A stretch of 64,000 nucleotides of DNA, taken from assembly GCF_010725885.1 (NCBI RefSeq), contig NZ_AP022600.1, positions 3,596,001 to 3,660,000 of the forward strand, given 5' to 3'. The notes below the pieces were generated by a model. That model was not told the DNA's origin. It saw nothing but the letters and a program-made list of their open reading frames with translations, and ran no database searches. The DNA is from Mycolicibacterium tokaiense. Lineage in GTDB: Bacteria > Actinomycetota > Actinomycetes > Mycobacteriales > Mycobacteriaceae. Below are positions 9,343 to 18,927 of this stretch, in pieces (position 1 is the stretch's first letter; the number at the start of each line of letters is the position of its first letter). The translations under genes were made by a program, and so were the position numbers.

Positions 9343-10569
9343 ATGGAGTCGATGCGAGGAGCGGTCCGGAACTACGCGTGGGGGTCGCGCACGGCCATCG
9401 CCGAGTTCACCGGACGAGAGATACCGACCAATCACCCCGAGGCCGAGCTCTGGCTGGGTGCGCATCCGGGCGACCCGGCCTTTCTGGCCACTGACGGCGG
9501 CGAACAGTCCCTGCTGGACGTGGTGCGCGCCGATCCGGAGGGACAGCTCGGGCCGGTGGTGCGCAACAGGTTCGGCGATGCGCTGCCGTTCCTGATGAAG
9601 GTGCTGGCTGCCGACGAGCCGCTGTCGCTGCAGGCCCACCCCAGCTCGGAACAAGCCGTCGAGGGCTTCCAGCGTGAGGAGCGGATGGGTATTCCGCTGA
9701 ACTCCCCGGTGCGCAATTACCGTGACCGCAGCCACAAGCCGGAGCTCATCGTCGCCCTCGAACCGTTCGATGCGCTGGCCGGGTTCCGGCCGCCGGCGCG
9801 CACCGTCGAATTCCTCGATGCGCTGGGCGTCTCCGCACTCAACCCCTACGTCCACCTCCTGGCCGGCCAGCCCGACGCCAACGGATTACGGGCGCTGTTC
9901 ACCACCTGGATCACCGCACCCCAGCCGGATCTGGATGTGCTGGTGCCCGCCGTGCTCGACGGCGCCATCAACTACCTGCGCTCGGATGCCTCCGAGTTCG
10001 ACGCCGAAGCCAAGGCCGTCCTCGAACTCGGGGAGCGCTATCCCGGTGATGCGGGTGTGCTCGCCGCACTGCTGCTGAACCTGCTGCACCTCGAGCCTGG
10101 GCAGGGTCTCTACATGGCGGCGGGCAACCTACACAGCTACCTGCGCGGGGTGGGCATCGAAGTGATGGCCAACTCCGACAACGTACTTCGCGGCGGCCTC
10201 ACGCCCAAGCACGTCGACGTACCCGAACTGCTGCGGGTGCTCGACTTCACCCCGGCCAGCGAGGAGTCACTGCTCTCACCGGTGGATGCCGACGGATTCG
10301 AATCCACCTACCGCACCCCGGCCGACGAGTTCACCGTCTCGGTGCTGGAACTCGACGGCGACGATCTTGGCCACGAAGTGGACGCGCCCAGTCAGCACGA
10401 CGGGCCTCAGATCCTGTTGTGCGCGCAGGGTTCTGCGGTGGTGCGCGCCAAAACAGACACGCTGGCACTTGATCGCGGTGCGGCGGCCTGGGTGTCCGCC
10501 GACGACGGACCCATCAGGCTGGTGGCCGACCAGCCCACCCGGTTGTTCCGGGCAACTGTGGGGATCTGA
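9343..10569 (+). CDS. manA: Mannose-6-phosphate isomerase, class I
   Basis: A 408-aa cupin-fold zinc enzyme interconverting fructose-6-P and mannose-6-P, the entry point to mannose metabolism. Diagnostic segments are NYAWGSRTAI near the N-terminus, the zinc-binding LQAHPSSEQA (about residue 95), KPELIVALEPFDALAGFR, and YMAAGNLHSYLRG with the family histidine. The start codon has GGGGAGG upstream. It completes the manB-Rv3256c-manA operon and abuts the convergent monooxygenase stop with no gap. Confidence 0.95.
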   Translation: MESMRGAVRNYAWGSRTAIAEFTGREIPTNHPEAELWLGAHPGDPAFLATDGGEQSLLDVVRADPEGQLGPVVRNRFGDALPFLMKVLAADEPLSLQAHPSSEQAVEGFQREERMGIPLNSPVRNYRDRSHKPELIVALEPFDALAGFRPPARTVEFLDALGVSALNPYVHLLAGQPDANGLRALFTTWITAPQPDLDVLVPAVLDGAINYLRSDASEFDAEAKAVLELGERYPGDAGVLAALLLNLLHLEPGQGLYMAAGNLHSYLRGVGIEVMANSDNVLRGGLTPKHVDVPELLRVLDFTPASEESLLSPVDADGFESTYRTPADEFTVSVLELDGDDLGHEVDAPSQHDGPQILLCAQGSAVVRAKTDTLALDRGAAAWVSADDGPIRLVADQPTRLFRATVGI

Positions 10570-11907
10570 TCAGGCAGCGCGCCGCGAACGCAGCCACAGT
10601 GTGCCGTTGTGCCGGATGGTCCGCGCGACCAACCGCGGTGACGGGACCATGTAGAGGCTGTCGAGCAGGCTGAACCGGCGCAGGAACCATTCCGCCAGAA
10701 CGGGATCGGTCTCGGCGGCGCCGAGGAACTGGTCGAAGAGGCTGCCGACCGGCCGGTACCACCACGGTCGCGGCCCGGAGGCGTTGTGCAACACCAGGTC
10801 GCCGATGGCGTTCATCGTCCACACCGGGAAGGTGGTCTGGGCTGAGCGGCGGGCCAGCGCCCCCGCCAGGTCCTCGGCGCCGGAGTCCAGCACATCGCGT
10901 AGGTTGGCGGCCTGGATCGAGGTCATCGTCATGCCCTGCCCGAAGGTCGGGTTGAAGCTGACCACCGAATCACCCAAGGGAACAATCCCTCTCGGGAAGT
11001 CCGTGAGCTTGTCGTAACGGCGCCACCGGCTGGTGGGGTATTTGTGCCGGGCCACCTCGCCCACGGGCTCACCTCGGCGCAGTGCCGACACGACGTGTGG
11101 CGGCAGGATTTGCTCAGCCAGTGCAATCATGCCGGCGTAGTCAGCGGGCGGTGCGGCCCTGGCGGTACCGAAGGTGGTCAAACCCCAGATGCCATCCTCG
11201 TAATAGAGCATGCCCAGGCCCACCGGCTGCTCTGCGGAAGCGCCGGCCACCACCACCTTTTCCTGGATCAGTCCGTCCGGAATCCGTACACGGTGGGTGG
11301 AGTAGTCGATGCCGACCTCCACGGTGTCTTCATCTGGTGGTCGGAACCCCCACTGGCGCAACCACACCGGTAGACGGGTGCCGCGACCGGTAGCGTCGAC
11401 CACCAGATCGGCCGCCACCGTGTCGTCGCCGAGGCGTACCCCGGTCACCCGTCTGCGCACCGGGTCGTAGACCGGTTCGGTGACGGGTCGCTGCGCGATC
11501 TCGACATTCGGGATCTGCTGCACCCTGCGTCGGATCTGCCATTCCAGGTGGGGTCGGCTCGGGACATAGGCGGTGAACGCGTCGCGCAACCTGTGCCGGG
11601 TTCCCAGCACATGCCCGGCGGCACCGAAATGGATGCAGTCCGGCCGGTTTTCCAGAATCGGCACACCGTCGCTGACCATGGCCTCGAGCAATCCGGGAAA
11701 CAGCGCCTCGAATTCCTGCGCGCCCCGGGCCATCAGCAGGTGAACGTGCCGGTCCTGGGGGACCGCGGCCCGACATTGTGGACCGTCGGGCAGGTGGTCG
11801 CGCTCGAACACCGATACCCGGTCGTAGAAATCGGACAGCACCCGTGCGGCGCACAACCCCGCGATGCTGGCGCCGATCACGACTGCGTGTTCTCCGGTCC
11901 TCCCCAT
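10570..11907 (-). CDS. FAD-dependent monooxygenase (PHBH/UbiH-like), Rv3254-type
   Basis: A 445-aa flavoprotein. The N-terminal Rossmann motif reads VVIGASIAGLCAARVL, an unusual GxSxxG variant of GxGxxG. A DATGRG motif occurs near residue 195, and the FAD ribityl-binding GDSVVSFNPTFGQGMT near residue 310. These place it among class A flavin hydroxylase-like proteins; the substrate is unknown. It is divergent from the amino-acid permease gene (57-bp gap) and convergent with manA. The same neighbourhood occurs in M. tuberculosis. Confidence 0.85.
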   Translation of the reverse strand: MGRTGEHAVVIGASIAGLCAARVLSDFYDRVSVFERDHLPDGPQCRAAVPQDRHVHLLMARGAQEFEALFPGLLEAMVSDGVPILENRPDCIHFGAAGHVLGTRHRLRDAFTAYVPSRPHLEWQIRRRVQQIPNVEIAQRPVTEPVYDPVRRRVTGVRLGDDTVAADLVVDATGRGTRLPVWLRQWGFRPPDEDTVEVGIDYSTHRVRIPDGLIQEKVVVAGASAEQPVGLGMLYYEDGIWGLTTFGTARAAPPADYAGMIALAEQILPPHVVSALRRGEPVGEVARHKYPTSRWRRYDKLTDFPRGIVPLGDSVVSFNPTFGQGMTMTSIQAANLRDVLDSGAEDLAGALARRSAQTTFPVWTMNAIGDLVLHNASGPRPWWYRPVGSLFDQFLGAAETDPVLAEWFLRRFSLLDSLYMVPSPRLVARTIRHNGTLWLRSRRAA

Positions 11908-11964
11908 CGGAACCCAACGTAATGGGTACTGTGCCGAGACTGGCTCGCGAAAGGTGAAGAAATT

Positions 11965-13431
11965 ATGACTGGACGCTGGCGGACCAAATCCGTTGAGCAG
12001 TCGATCGCCGACACCGATGAGCCGGGAACCCGGCTCCGCAAGGACCTGAACTGGTGGGACCTGACGGTGTTCGGTGTATCGGTGGTGATCGGCGCGGGCA
12101 TCTTCACCATCACCGCCTCCACCGCCGGCAACCTGACCGGGCCGGCGATCTCGATCTCGTTCGTCATCGCCGCGATCGCCTGCGGTCTGGCCGCCCTGTG
12201 TTACGCCGAGTTCGCCTCCACGGTGCCGGTGGCCGGCAGCGCGTACACGTTCTCCTATGCGACGTTCGGGGAGTTCATCGCCTGGATCATCGGCTGGGAT
12301 CTGATCCTGGAGTTCGCGGTGGCGGCCGCGGTGGTGGCCAAAGGCTGGTCCAGCTACCTCGGCACGGTGTTCGGATTCGGTGGGGCGGTGGCCGACGTCG
12401 CGGGCGTTCCCTTGGACTGGGGCGCCCTGCTGATCGTCGTGATCGTCACGCTGCTGTTGGCGCGGGGCACCAAGCTGTCGGCCGGCGTCAGCCTGGTCGT
12501 GACGATCATCAAGGTTGCGGTGGTGCTGCTGGTGGTGGCCGTCGGCGCGTTCTACATCAAGGCCGCCAACTACACCCCGTTCATCCCCCCGGCCGAGGCC
12601 GCCGAAGGTGGCTCGGGCAGCGAGCAGTCGCTGTTCTCGTTGCTGACCGGGGCCGAGGGCAGTTCCTACGGCTGGTACGGCCTGCTGGCCGGTGCCTCGA
12701 TTGTGTTCTTCGCCTTCATCGGCTTCGACATCGTGGCCACCACGGCCGAGGAGACCAAGAATCCACAGCGGGATGTCCCGCGCGGCATCCTGGGGTCACT
12801 GGTCATCGTCACGGTGCTCTACGTCGCGGTGACGGTGGTGCTCTCCGGCATGGTGTCCTACACCGTGCTGCGTGATGCCGAGTCGCCGAACCTGGCGACC
12901 GCCTTCGAGGCCAACGGGGTCAACTGGGCGGCGACGGTGATCTCCATCGGCGCGCTGGCCGGTCTGACCACCGTGGTGATCGTGCTGATGCTGGGGCAGA
13001 CGCGGGTGCTGTTCGCGATGTCGCGCGACGGGCTGATCCCGCAGCAACTCGCCAAGACCGGCGAGCACGGCACCCCGGTGCGGATCACCTGGATCGTCGG
13101 TGCCCTGGTGGCCGTGGCGGCCGCGGTGTTCCCCATCGGCAAGCTCGAGGAGATGGTCAACATCGGCACGCTGTTCGCGTTCGTGCTGGTGTCTGCGGGC
13201 GTGATCATGCTGCGGCGGTCGAGGCCCGACCTCGACCGCGGCTTCCGGGCCCCGTTGGTGCCGCTGCTGCCGATCCTGTCGATCATCGCCTGCGTCTGGT
13301 TGATGCTGAACCTCACCGGTCTGACCTGGATCCGCTTCCTGATCTGGATGGGCATCGGAGTGATCGTGTACTTCCTCTATGGCCGCAGGCACTCGGTGCT
13401 GGGCCGCCGGGAGGCTGCTGCCCGCTCCTGA
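11965..13431 (+). CDS. APC-family amino acid permease (Rv3253c-like)
   Basis: A 488-aa cationic-amino-acid-transporter-type membrane protein with about 12 hydrophobic helices. TM1 carries the substrate-site motif VVIGAGIF (residues about 41-48), followed by a CYAEFASTVPVAGSAY loop and the FIGFDIVATTAEETKNPQRD segment typical of CAT/YfnA proteins. It probably imports basic or neutral amino acids with protons. The start has AAGGTGAAG upstream. The region after its stop contains unusual repeats. Confidence 0.88.
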   Translation: MTGRWRTKSVEQSIADTDEPGTRLRKDLNWWDLTVFGVSVVIGAGIFTITASTAGNLTGPAISISFVIAAIACGLAALCYAEFASTVPVAGSAYTFSYATFGEFIAWIIGWDLILEFAVAAAVVAKGWSSYLGTVFGFGGAVADVAGVPLDWGALLIVVIVTLLLARGTKLSAGVSLVVTIIKVAVVLLVVAVGAFYIKAANYTPFIPPAEAAEGGSGSEQSLFSLLTGAEGSSYGWYGLLAGASIVFFAFIGFDIVATTAEETKNPQRDVPRGILGSLVIVTVLYVAVTVVLSGMVSYTVLRDAESPNLATAFEANGVNWAATVISIGALAGLTTVVIVLMLGQTRVLFAMSRDGLIPQQLAKTGEHGTPVRITWIVGALVAVAAAVFPIGKLEEMVNIGTLFAFVLVSAGVIMLRRSRPDLDRGFRAPLVPLLPILSIIACVWLMLNLTGLTWIRFLIWMGIGVIVYFLYGRRHSVLGRREAAARS

Positions 13432-13451
13432 CCCCGGAGCATCCGCCACCG

Positions 13452-13484
13452 CCCCCTCTCCGCCACACCCCCTCTCCGCCACAC
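13452..13484. repeat. Tandem direct repeat, 16-bp period, two copies
   Basis: CCCCCTCTCCGCCACAC occurs at 13452-13468 and again at 13468-13484, sharing one C. The second copy runs straight into the first arm of the CACACATGTGTG inverted repeat. It lies between the permease and alkB genes and has no coding sense. Confidence 0.85.
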
Positions 13485-13542
13485 ATGTGTGTCCTGCGGC
13501 GCCCGCACGGCGTGTCGCGCGTGTCTGCACACATGTGTGGCG
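13477..13542. repeat. Perfect 15-bp inverted repeat built on the palindrome CACACATGTGTG
   Basis: CGCCACACATGTGTG (13477-13491) and its exact reverse complement CACACATGTGTGGCG (13528-13542) are separated by 36 bp. Each arm contains the 12-bp perfect palindrome CACACATGTGTG. The right arm is followed by CTTTTAGG. It could be a long-loop terminator for the permease gene, a pair of operator sites for the alkB promoter 40 bp downstream, or an extragenic repeat. The sequence does not decide between these. Confidence 0.75.
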
Positions 13543-13583
13543 CTTTTAGGTCCCGGGCGTTTTACAAAAATGGACCCTGTGTC

Positions 13584-13612
13584 TAGACATCGGACAAATT
13601 GCCTCTTATAGT
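13584..13612 (+). promoter_or_regulatory. Promoter of the alkB operon
   Basis: TAGACA (13584-13589), 17-nt spacer, TATAGT (13607-13612) lie 41 nt before the alkB GTG. The surrounding sequence is AT-rich compared with the genes. This is the likely target of AlkX, the TetR repressor encoded at the end of the operon, although no clear palindrome was found over it. Confidence 0.55.
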
Positions 13613-13652
13613 CAAGTCATTCAGGGTGATGGCTTTCACATGGAGGTGACGC

Positions 13653-14867
13653 GTGACCGCACAGATCGACAACGCTCCGACCCCCGAGGTCGAGCAGTGG
13701 CGTGACAAGAAGCGCTACCTGTGGCTGATGGGGCTGATCGCGCCCACCGCACTGTTCGTGATGCTCCCGGTGGTGTGGGCGTTCAATCAGTGGGGTTGGC
13801 ATGCCGCAGCGCAGGTGCCGTTCTGGGTCGGTCCGCTGCTGGTGTACGTGCTGCTGCCGACGCTGGACCGGTTCTTCGGGCCCGACGGCCAGAACCCGCC
13901 CGACGAGGTGATGGCGCGGCTGGAGAACGACCGGTACTACCGCTACTGCACGTACGCGTACCTGCCGTTTCAGTACGCCAGCGTGATCGTGGGCGCTTAC
14001 CTGTTCACCGCCTCGGACCTGAGCTGGCTGGGGTTCGACGGCGGCCTCGGGTGGCCCGCGAAGATCGGCCTGGCCCTGTCGGTGGGCGTGCTCGGCGGCG
14101 TCGGCATCAACACCGCCCACGAGATGGGGCACAAGAAGGACTCGCTGGAGCGATGGCTGTCCAAGATCACCCTGGCCCAGACCTGGTACGGGCACTTCTA
14201 CATCGAGCACAACCGCGGCCATCACGTCCGCGTCGCCACCCCCGAGGACCCGGCGTCGTCGCGGTTCGGTGAGACGTTCTGGGAGTTCCTGCCACGCAGC
14301 GTCTGGGGCAGCCTGAAGTCGTCCTGGGAGCTGGAGGCCCAGCGGCTGAAGCGGGCCGGCAAGCCGGTGTGGCATCCGTCCAACGACGTGCTCAACGCCT
14401 GGGTCATGTCGGTGGTGTTCTGGGGCGTGCTGATCGCGGTGTTCGGGCCTGCGCTGCTGCCCTACATGGTGATCCAGGCCGTCTACGGCTTCACGCTGCT
14501 GGAGACGGTGAACTACCTGGAGCACTACGGCCTGCTGCGGCAGAAGAAGGACAGCGGCCGCTACGAGCGCTGCACCCCCGAGCACAGCTGGAACTCCGAC
14601 CACATCGTGACCAACCTGTTCCTGTACCACCTACAGCGCCACAGCGACCACCACGCCAATCCGACCCGGCGATACCAGACGCTGCGCAGCATGGACGGCG
14701 CGCCCAACCTGCCCAGCGGCTACGCCTCGATGATCGGGCTGACGTACTTCCCGCCGCTGTGGCGCAAGGTGATGGACCACCGGGTGCTGGCCCACTACGA
14801 CGGTGACATCACCCGCGTGAACATCCATCCGCGCGTGCGTGACAAGGTGTTGGCCCGGTACTCATGA
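13653..14867 (+). CDS. alkB: Alkane 1-monooxygenase
   Basis: A 404-aa integral-membrane diiron hydroxylase that oxidises the terminal carbon of medium to long n-alkanes, taking electrons from rubredoxin. All histidine boxes are present: HEMGHKK (residues about 156-162), EHNRGHH (about 186-192), NYLEHYGL (about 288-295) and LQRHSDHHANP (about 328-338). Hydrophobic segments flank them as expected. The GTG start is preceded by ATGGAGGTGA. Its stop overlaps the rubA start (ATGA), so hydroxylase and electron carriers are translationally coupled. Confidence 0.97.
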   Translation: MTAQIDNAPTPEVEQWRDKKRYLWLMGLIAPTALFVMLPVVWAFNQWGWHAAAQVPFWVGPLLVYVLLPTLDRFFGPDGQNPPDEVMARLENDRYYRYCTYAYLPFQYASVIVGAYLFTASDLSWLGFDGGLGWPAKIGLALSVGVLGGVGINTAHEMGHKKDSLERWLSKITLAQTWYGHFYIEHNRGHHVRVATPEDPASSRFGETFWEFLPRSVWGSLKSSWELEAQRLKRAGKPVWHPSNDVLNAWVMSVVFWGVLIAVFGPALLPYMVIQAVYGFTLLETVNYLEHYGLLRQKKDSGRYERCTPEHSWNSDHIVTNLFLYHLQRHSDHHANPTRRYQTLRSMDGAPNLPSGYASMIGLTYFPPLWRKVMDHRVLAHYDGDITRVNIHPRVRDKVLARYS

Positions 14868-15028
14868 GCTCTTACGCCTGCCCAGGGTGCGGTTACATCT
14901 ATGACGAGGCCAAAGGTGAACCGCGCGAAGGCTTTCCGCCTGAAACCCGGTGGTCCGAGGTGCCCGACGACTGGGGCTGCCCGGACTGCGCCGTCCGCGA
15001 GAAGATCGACTTCCAGGAGATGACATGA
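14864..15028 (+). CDS. rubA: Rubredoxin (AlkG1-type)
   Basis: A 54-aa rubredoxin, too short for many gene callers. Two CxxC-type knuckles (CPGCGYIYD near residue 6 and CPDCAVREK near residue 39) hold one iron. It lies between alkB and rubB with ATGA overlaps on both sides. AlkG1-type rubredoxins of alkB operons often cannot replace AlkG2-type in alkane oxidation; which of the two copies serves AlkB here is inferred from family knowledge only. Confidence 0.93.
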   Translation: MSSYACPGCGYIYDEAKGEPREGFPPETRWSEVPDDWGCPDCAVREKIDFQEMT

Positions 15029-15207
15029 GTGACTACAAACTGTTCCGCTGCATCCAGTGCGGATTCGAGTACGACGAGGCCCTGGGCTGGCCGGAGGACG
15101 GCATCGCCCCCGGCACCCGCTGGGACGACATCCCCGAGGACTGGAGCTGCCCGGACTGCGGGGCGGCCAAATCCGACTTCGAGATGATCGAAGTTGCCCG
15201 TCCTTGA
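15025..15207 (+). CDS. rubB: Rubredoxin (AlkG2-type), electron donor to AlkB
   Basis: A 60-aa rubredoxin with [21 protein letters not shown] at the N-terminus and [11 protein letters not shown] at the C-terminus, the four iron-ligand cysteines in two CxxC pairs. The ATG overlaps the rubA stop (ATGA). The PEDGI and [13 protein letters not shown] segments are typical of the functional AlkB electron donor. The alkX repressor gene follows within 50 bp. Confidence 0.95.
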   Translation: MSDYKLFRCIQCGFEYDEALGWPEDGIAPGTRWDDIPEDWSCPDCGAAKSDFEMIEVARP

Positions 15208-15229
15208 CCAGCGGGTCCATTTGACGAGC

Positions 15230-15244
15230 GGCAGCGTTACTGCC
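15230..15244. promoter_or_regulatory. Short palindrome before alkX
   Basis: GGCAG-CGTTA-CTGCC, with perfect 5-bp arms, lies 12 nt before the alkX GTG. A TTGACG hexamer sits just upstream (15221-15226). It is a candidate operator or internal promoter region; the arms are short, so the evidence is weak. Confidence 0.3.
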
Positions 15245-15256
15245 ACTCTCGCCCCT

Positions 15257-15889
15257 GTGGCACGACGGCGCAGCGAGGGTAAGCCGGTGCGCGTCCCGTA
15301 CGCCGAAGCCTCCAAGGTGCTGCTGCGCGACCTGGTGCTCGACGCCATGCGCGAGCTGCTACTGAGCAATGACTGGTCCTCGATCACCCTCTCCGACGTC
15401 GCCAAGGCGGCCGGCATCAGCCGGCAGACCATCTACAACGAGTTCGGGTCCCGGCAGGGCCTGGCGCAGGGGTACGCACTGCGCCTGGCCGACCGCCTGG
15501 TGGACGCGGTGGACGAGGCCATCGAGACCAACGTCGGCGACATCTCCGAGGCCTTCCTGCAGGGCTTCCGCTCCTTCTTCGCCGAGTCGGCCGCCGATCC
15601 GCTGGTGATCTCGCTGCTCACCGGGGTGGCCAAACCCGACCTGCTGCAGATCATCACCACCGACAGCGCCCCGATCATCGCGCGGGCGTCGGCGCGGCTC
15701 ACCGACTCGTTCCGGCACAGCTGGGTCCAGTGCAGTGAGCATGACGCCGGGGTGCTGGCGCGCGCCATCGTCCGGCTCGCCATGAGCTACGTCTCGATGC
15801 CCCCCGAGTCCGACCATGACGTGGCCGCGGATCTGGCCCGGCTGATGACGCCCTACGCCGAACGCTACGGCGTCATCGAGACGGGCTAG
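15257..15889 (+). CDS. alkX: TetR-family repressor of the alkane operon
   Basis: A 210-aa TetR regulator matching AlkU/AlkX (Rv3249c-like). The helix-turn-helix is ITLSDVAKAAGISRQTIYNEF near residues 40-60, and the remainder is the all-helical ligand domain. Orthologues sense fatty acids or alkane products and repress alkB. The GTG at 15257 was chosen; a TTG at 15194 lies inside rubB. The last 17 bp overlap the convergent MFS gene. A near copy of its 3' end is found about 1.35 kb further on, past that MFS gene. Confidence 0.88.
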   Translation: MARRRSEGKPVRVPYAEASKVLLRDLVLDAMRELLLSNDWSSITLSDVAKAAGISRQTIYNEFGSRQGLAQGYALRLADRLVDAVDEAIETNVGDISEAFLQGFRSFFAESAADPLVISLLTGVAKPDLLQIITTDSAPIIARASARLTDSFRHSWVQCSEHDAGVLARAIVRLAMSYVSMPPESDHDVAADLARLMTPYAERYGVIETG

Positions 15890-17129
15890 CAAGGCCGCGA
15901 TCCGACGGGTCCGTATGCGTCTGCCGCGGCCGGATGATGGCCCGGCGCCAGCGCAGGAACACGGCCACCGCCACCACGGCGACGGCGCCGCTGAGCAGGT
16001 GCGACGCGTGGTACCCGTAGCGCTGGGAGACCGCGCCGGCCACCACGTTGCTCAGCGAGGCACCCACGCCCTGCATCGTCATCACGGCCGCCAGGCCGAT
16101 GTTGAAGCGCCCTGACCCGGCCAGCAGCTGCTCGGCCGCAATGGGGGTGGCGATGCCGATCAGGCCGGCGCCGATGCCGTCGAGGGCCTGGATCGGGATG
16201 ATCGACCAGAAGTCGCTCTGGGTCCCGGCGATCAGCCCGCGCAGCGGCAGTGCGCACAGGCCGACCAGCACCACCGCACCGAGGCCGAATCGGCGGATCA
16301 GCAGTGGCGCCGCCACGGCCACCGCGATCATCGACACCTGCGACACCCCGGTGATGATGGCGGTGGTCCGAAACGGACTGCCGAGCTCGATCGCGAAGTC
16401 CTGGGCCACCAGCCGGCTCACCGGCGCATTGCCGAAATGGAACATCAACAGCACCCCTCCGAGCAGCATCAGCCCGGGCGTGGAGACGAGCACCCGTAGT
16501 CCCGACGGCTGCGATCCCGTCTCGGGCCCGCCCAGCCCCCGCGCCGTTGCGTGGTCGATGCGGTGGGGGTCGATGGCCAGCACTGCGACCACCGCCCCCG
16601 TAGCGGTCACCAGCATCAGCGCGATGATGGCGGGCTCACCGAACAGCGAGACCCCGAGGAACACCGCAGCCAGGTACGCCACGTTGCCGACGTGGTTCCA
16701 GACCTCGTTGCGGGCGATCTGCCTGCCGAAGAGCCGCTCGCCGACCAGTCCGAGCGTCAGACCCGTCAGCGCCGGACCGATGACGGCCCCGACCACCGCG
16801 GTTCCGGTCTGGCCCAGCCACACCACGGCGGTCGTCGGGGCGAGCAGCGTGGCCAGTCCCACCGCGGTGACGAACACCACCGGCCCGGCCACCAGGGCGC
16901 GTTTGTACCGGGTGCCGTCGACCAGGGCGCCGAACACAGGCGTCGCAGCCAGGCCGATCAATCCGCCGACGGTCGCGATGCCGCCGAGAGCTATGGGGGA
17001 CCAGCCCCGGGTGGCCAGGAATGCGTCCAGGAACGGCCCCAGGCCGTCGCGCGCGTCTGCCAGGAAGAGGTTCAGCACTGCGAGGCTGATCAGTGACCGC
17101 CTGCCAACGGCCTCACTGCGTTCGCCCAT
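15873..17129 (-). CDS. MFS transporter
   Basis: A 418-aa major facilitator protein with about 12 hydrophobic helices and a central hydrophilic loop near residues 190-210. The A-motif-like loop GALVDGTRYKRAL appears after TM2. The overall form (DARDGLGPFLDAFL at the N-terminus) resembles MFS proteins of the arabinose-efflux type; the substrate is unknown. It sits antisense between alkX and sahH, which are adjacent in M. tuberculosis as recalled, so it is an accessory insertion here. Confidence 0.85.
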   Translation of the reverse strand: MGERSEAVGRRSLISLAVLNLFLADARDGLGPFLDAFLATRGWSPIALGGIATVGGLIGLAATPVFGALVDGTRYKRALVAGPVVFVTAVGLATLLAPTTAVVWLGQTGTAVVGAVIGPALTGLTLGLVGERLFGRQIARNEVWNHVGNVAYLAAVFLGVSLFGEPAIIALMLVTATGAVVAVLAIDPHRIDHATARGLGGPETGSQPSGLRVLVSTPGLMLLGGVLLMFHFGNAPVSRLVAQDFAIELGSPFRTTAIITGVSQVSMIAVAVAAPLLIRRFGLGAVVLVGLCALPLRGLIAGTQSDFWSIIPIQALDGIGAGLIGIATPIAAEQLLAGSGRFNIGLAAVMTMQGVGASLSNVVAGAVSQRYGYHASHLLSGAVAVVAVAVFLRWRRAIIRPRQTHTDPSDRGLASPSR

Positions 17130-17212
17130 CGGCGCACCTCCCTATCGGCCAGGCGGAGGTACCCCGCACGCGAACCCCTCCAAACAGGGCAGATTGATGA
17201 ACCGCGCGGCCG

Positions 17213-17240
17213 GACGCTACGGTGTCATCGATACCCCTTA
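17213..17240 (+). repeat. Near copy of the alkX 3' end
   Basis: Bases 17214-17234 match 15862-15882 (inside alkX) at 19 of 21 positions. The copy reads RYGVIDTP followed by a stop; alkX ends RYGVIETG followed by a stop. It lies just before the sahH leader, on the other side of the MFS gene. It looks like a short duplication created when the MFS gene entered the alkX-sahH junction, or a trace of a displaced alkX end. Confidence 0.7.
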
Positions 17241-17360
17241 GCTGGCAGAGCGCTTCAGCCGCCTGTCCCGCGAGCCCGCAGGCTTTGGGTTGTCTGTCCG
17301 GGTGCTGCCTCCTGCGCGCCCGACGTTCTCCACAATGACGAATGATTTAGGGGCTCTTAC

Positions 17361-18827
<1,467 letters not shown>

Positions 18828-18853
18828 TCTGAGCTCGACAGTCTGATCTGAGA

Positions 18854-18889
18854 GATCGCCGCGACGGCACTGGTGCCGTCGCGGCGATC
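18854..18889. terminator. Strong hairpin after sahH
   Basis: GATCGCCGCGACGGCAC (18854-18870) pairs perfectly over 17 bp with GTGCCGTCGCGGCGATC (18873-18889) around a TG loop. It is followed by GGCGTTTCGG rather than a long T-run, as is common in high-GC bacteria. It separates sahH from the amidohydrolase gene. Confidence 0.85.
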
Positions 18890-18927
18890 GGCGTTTCGGG
18901 GGGCGTGACGCGAGGTACCCCGCGGAG

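Noticed and set aside
17130..17360. Possible SAM/SAH riboswitch before sahH
   Set aside because: I searched by eye for the conserved cores of SAH and SAM-IV type riboswitches and saw none; a covariance-model scan would be decisive.
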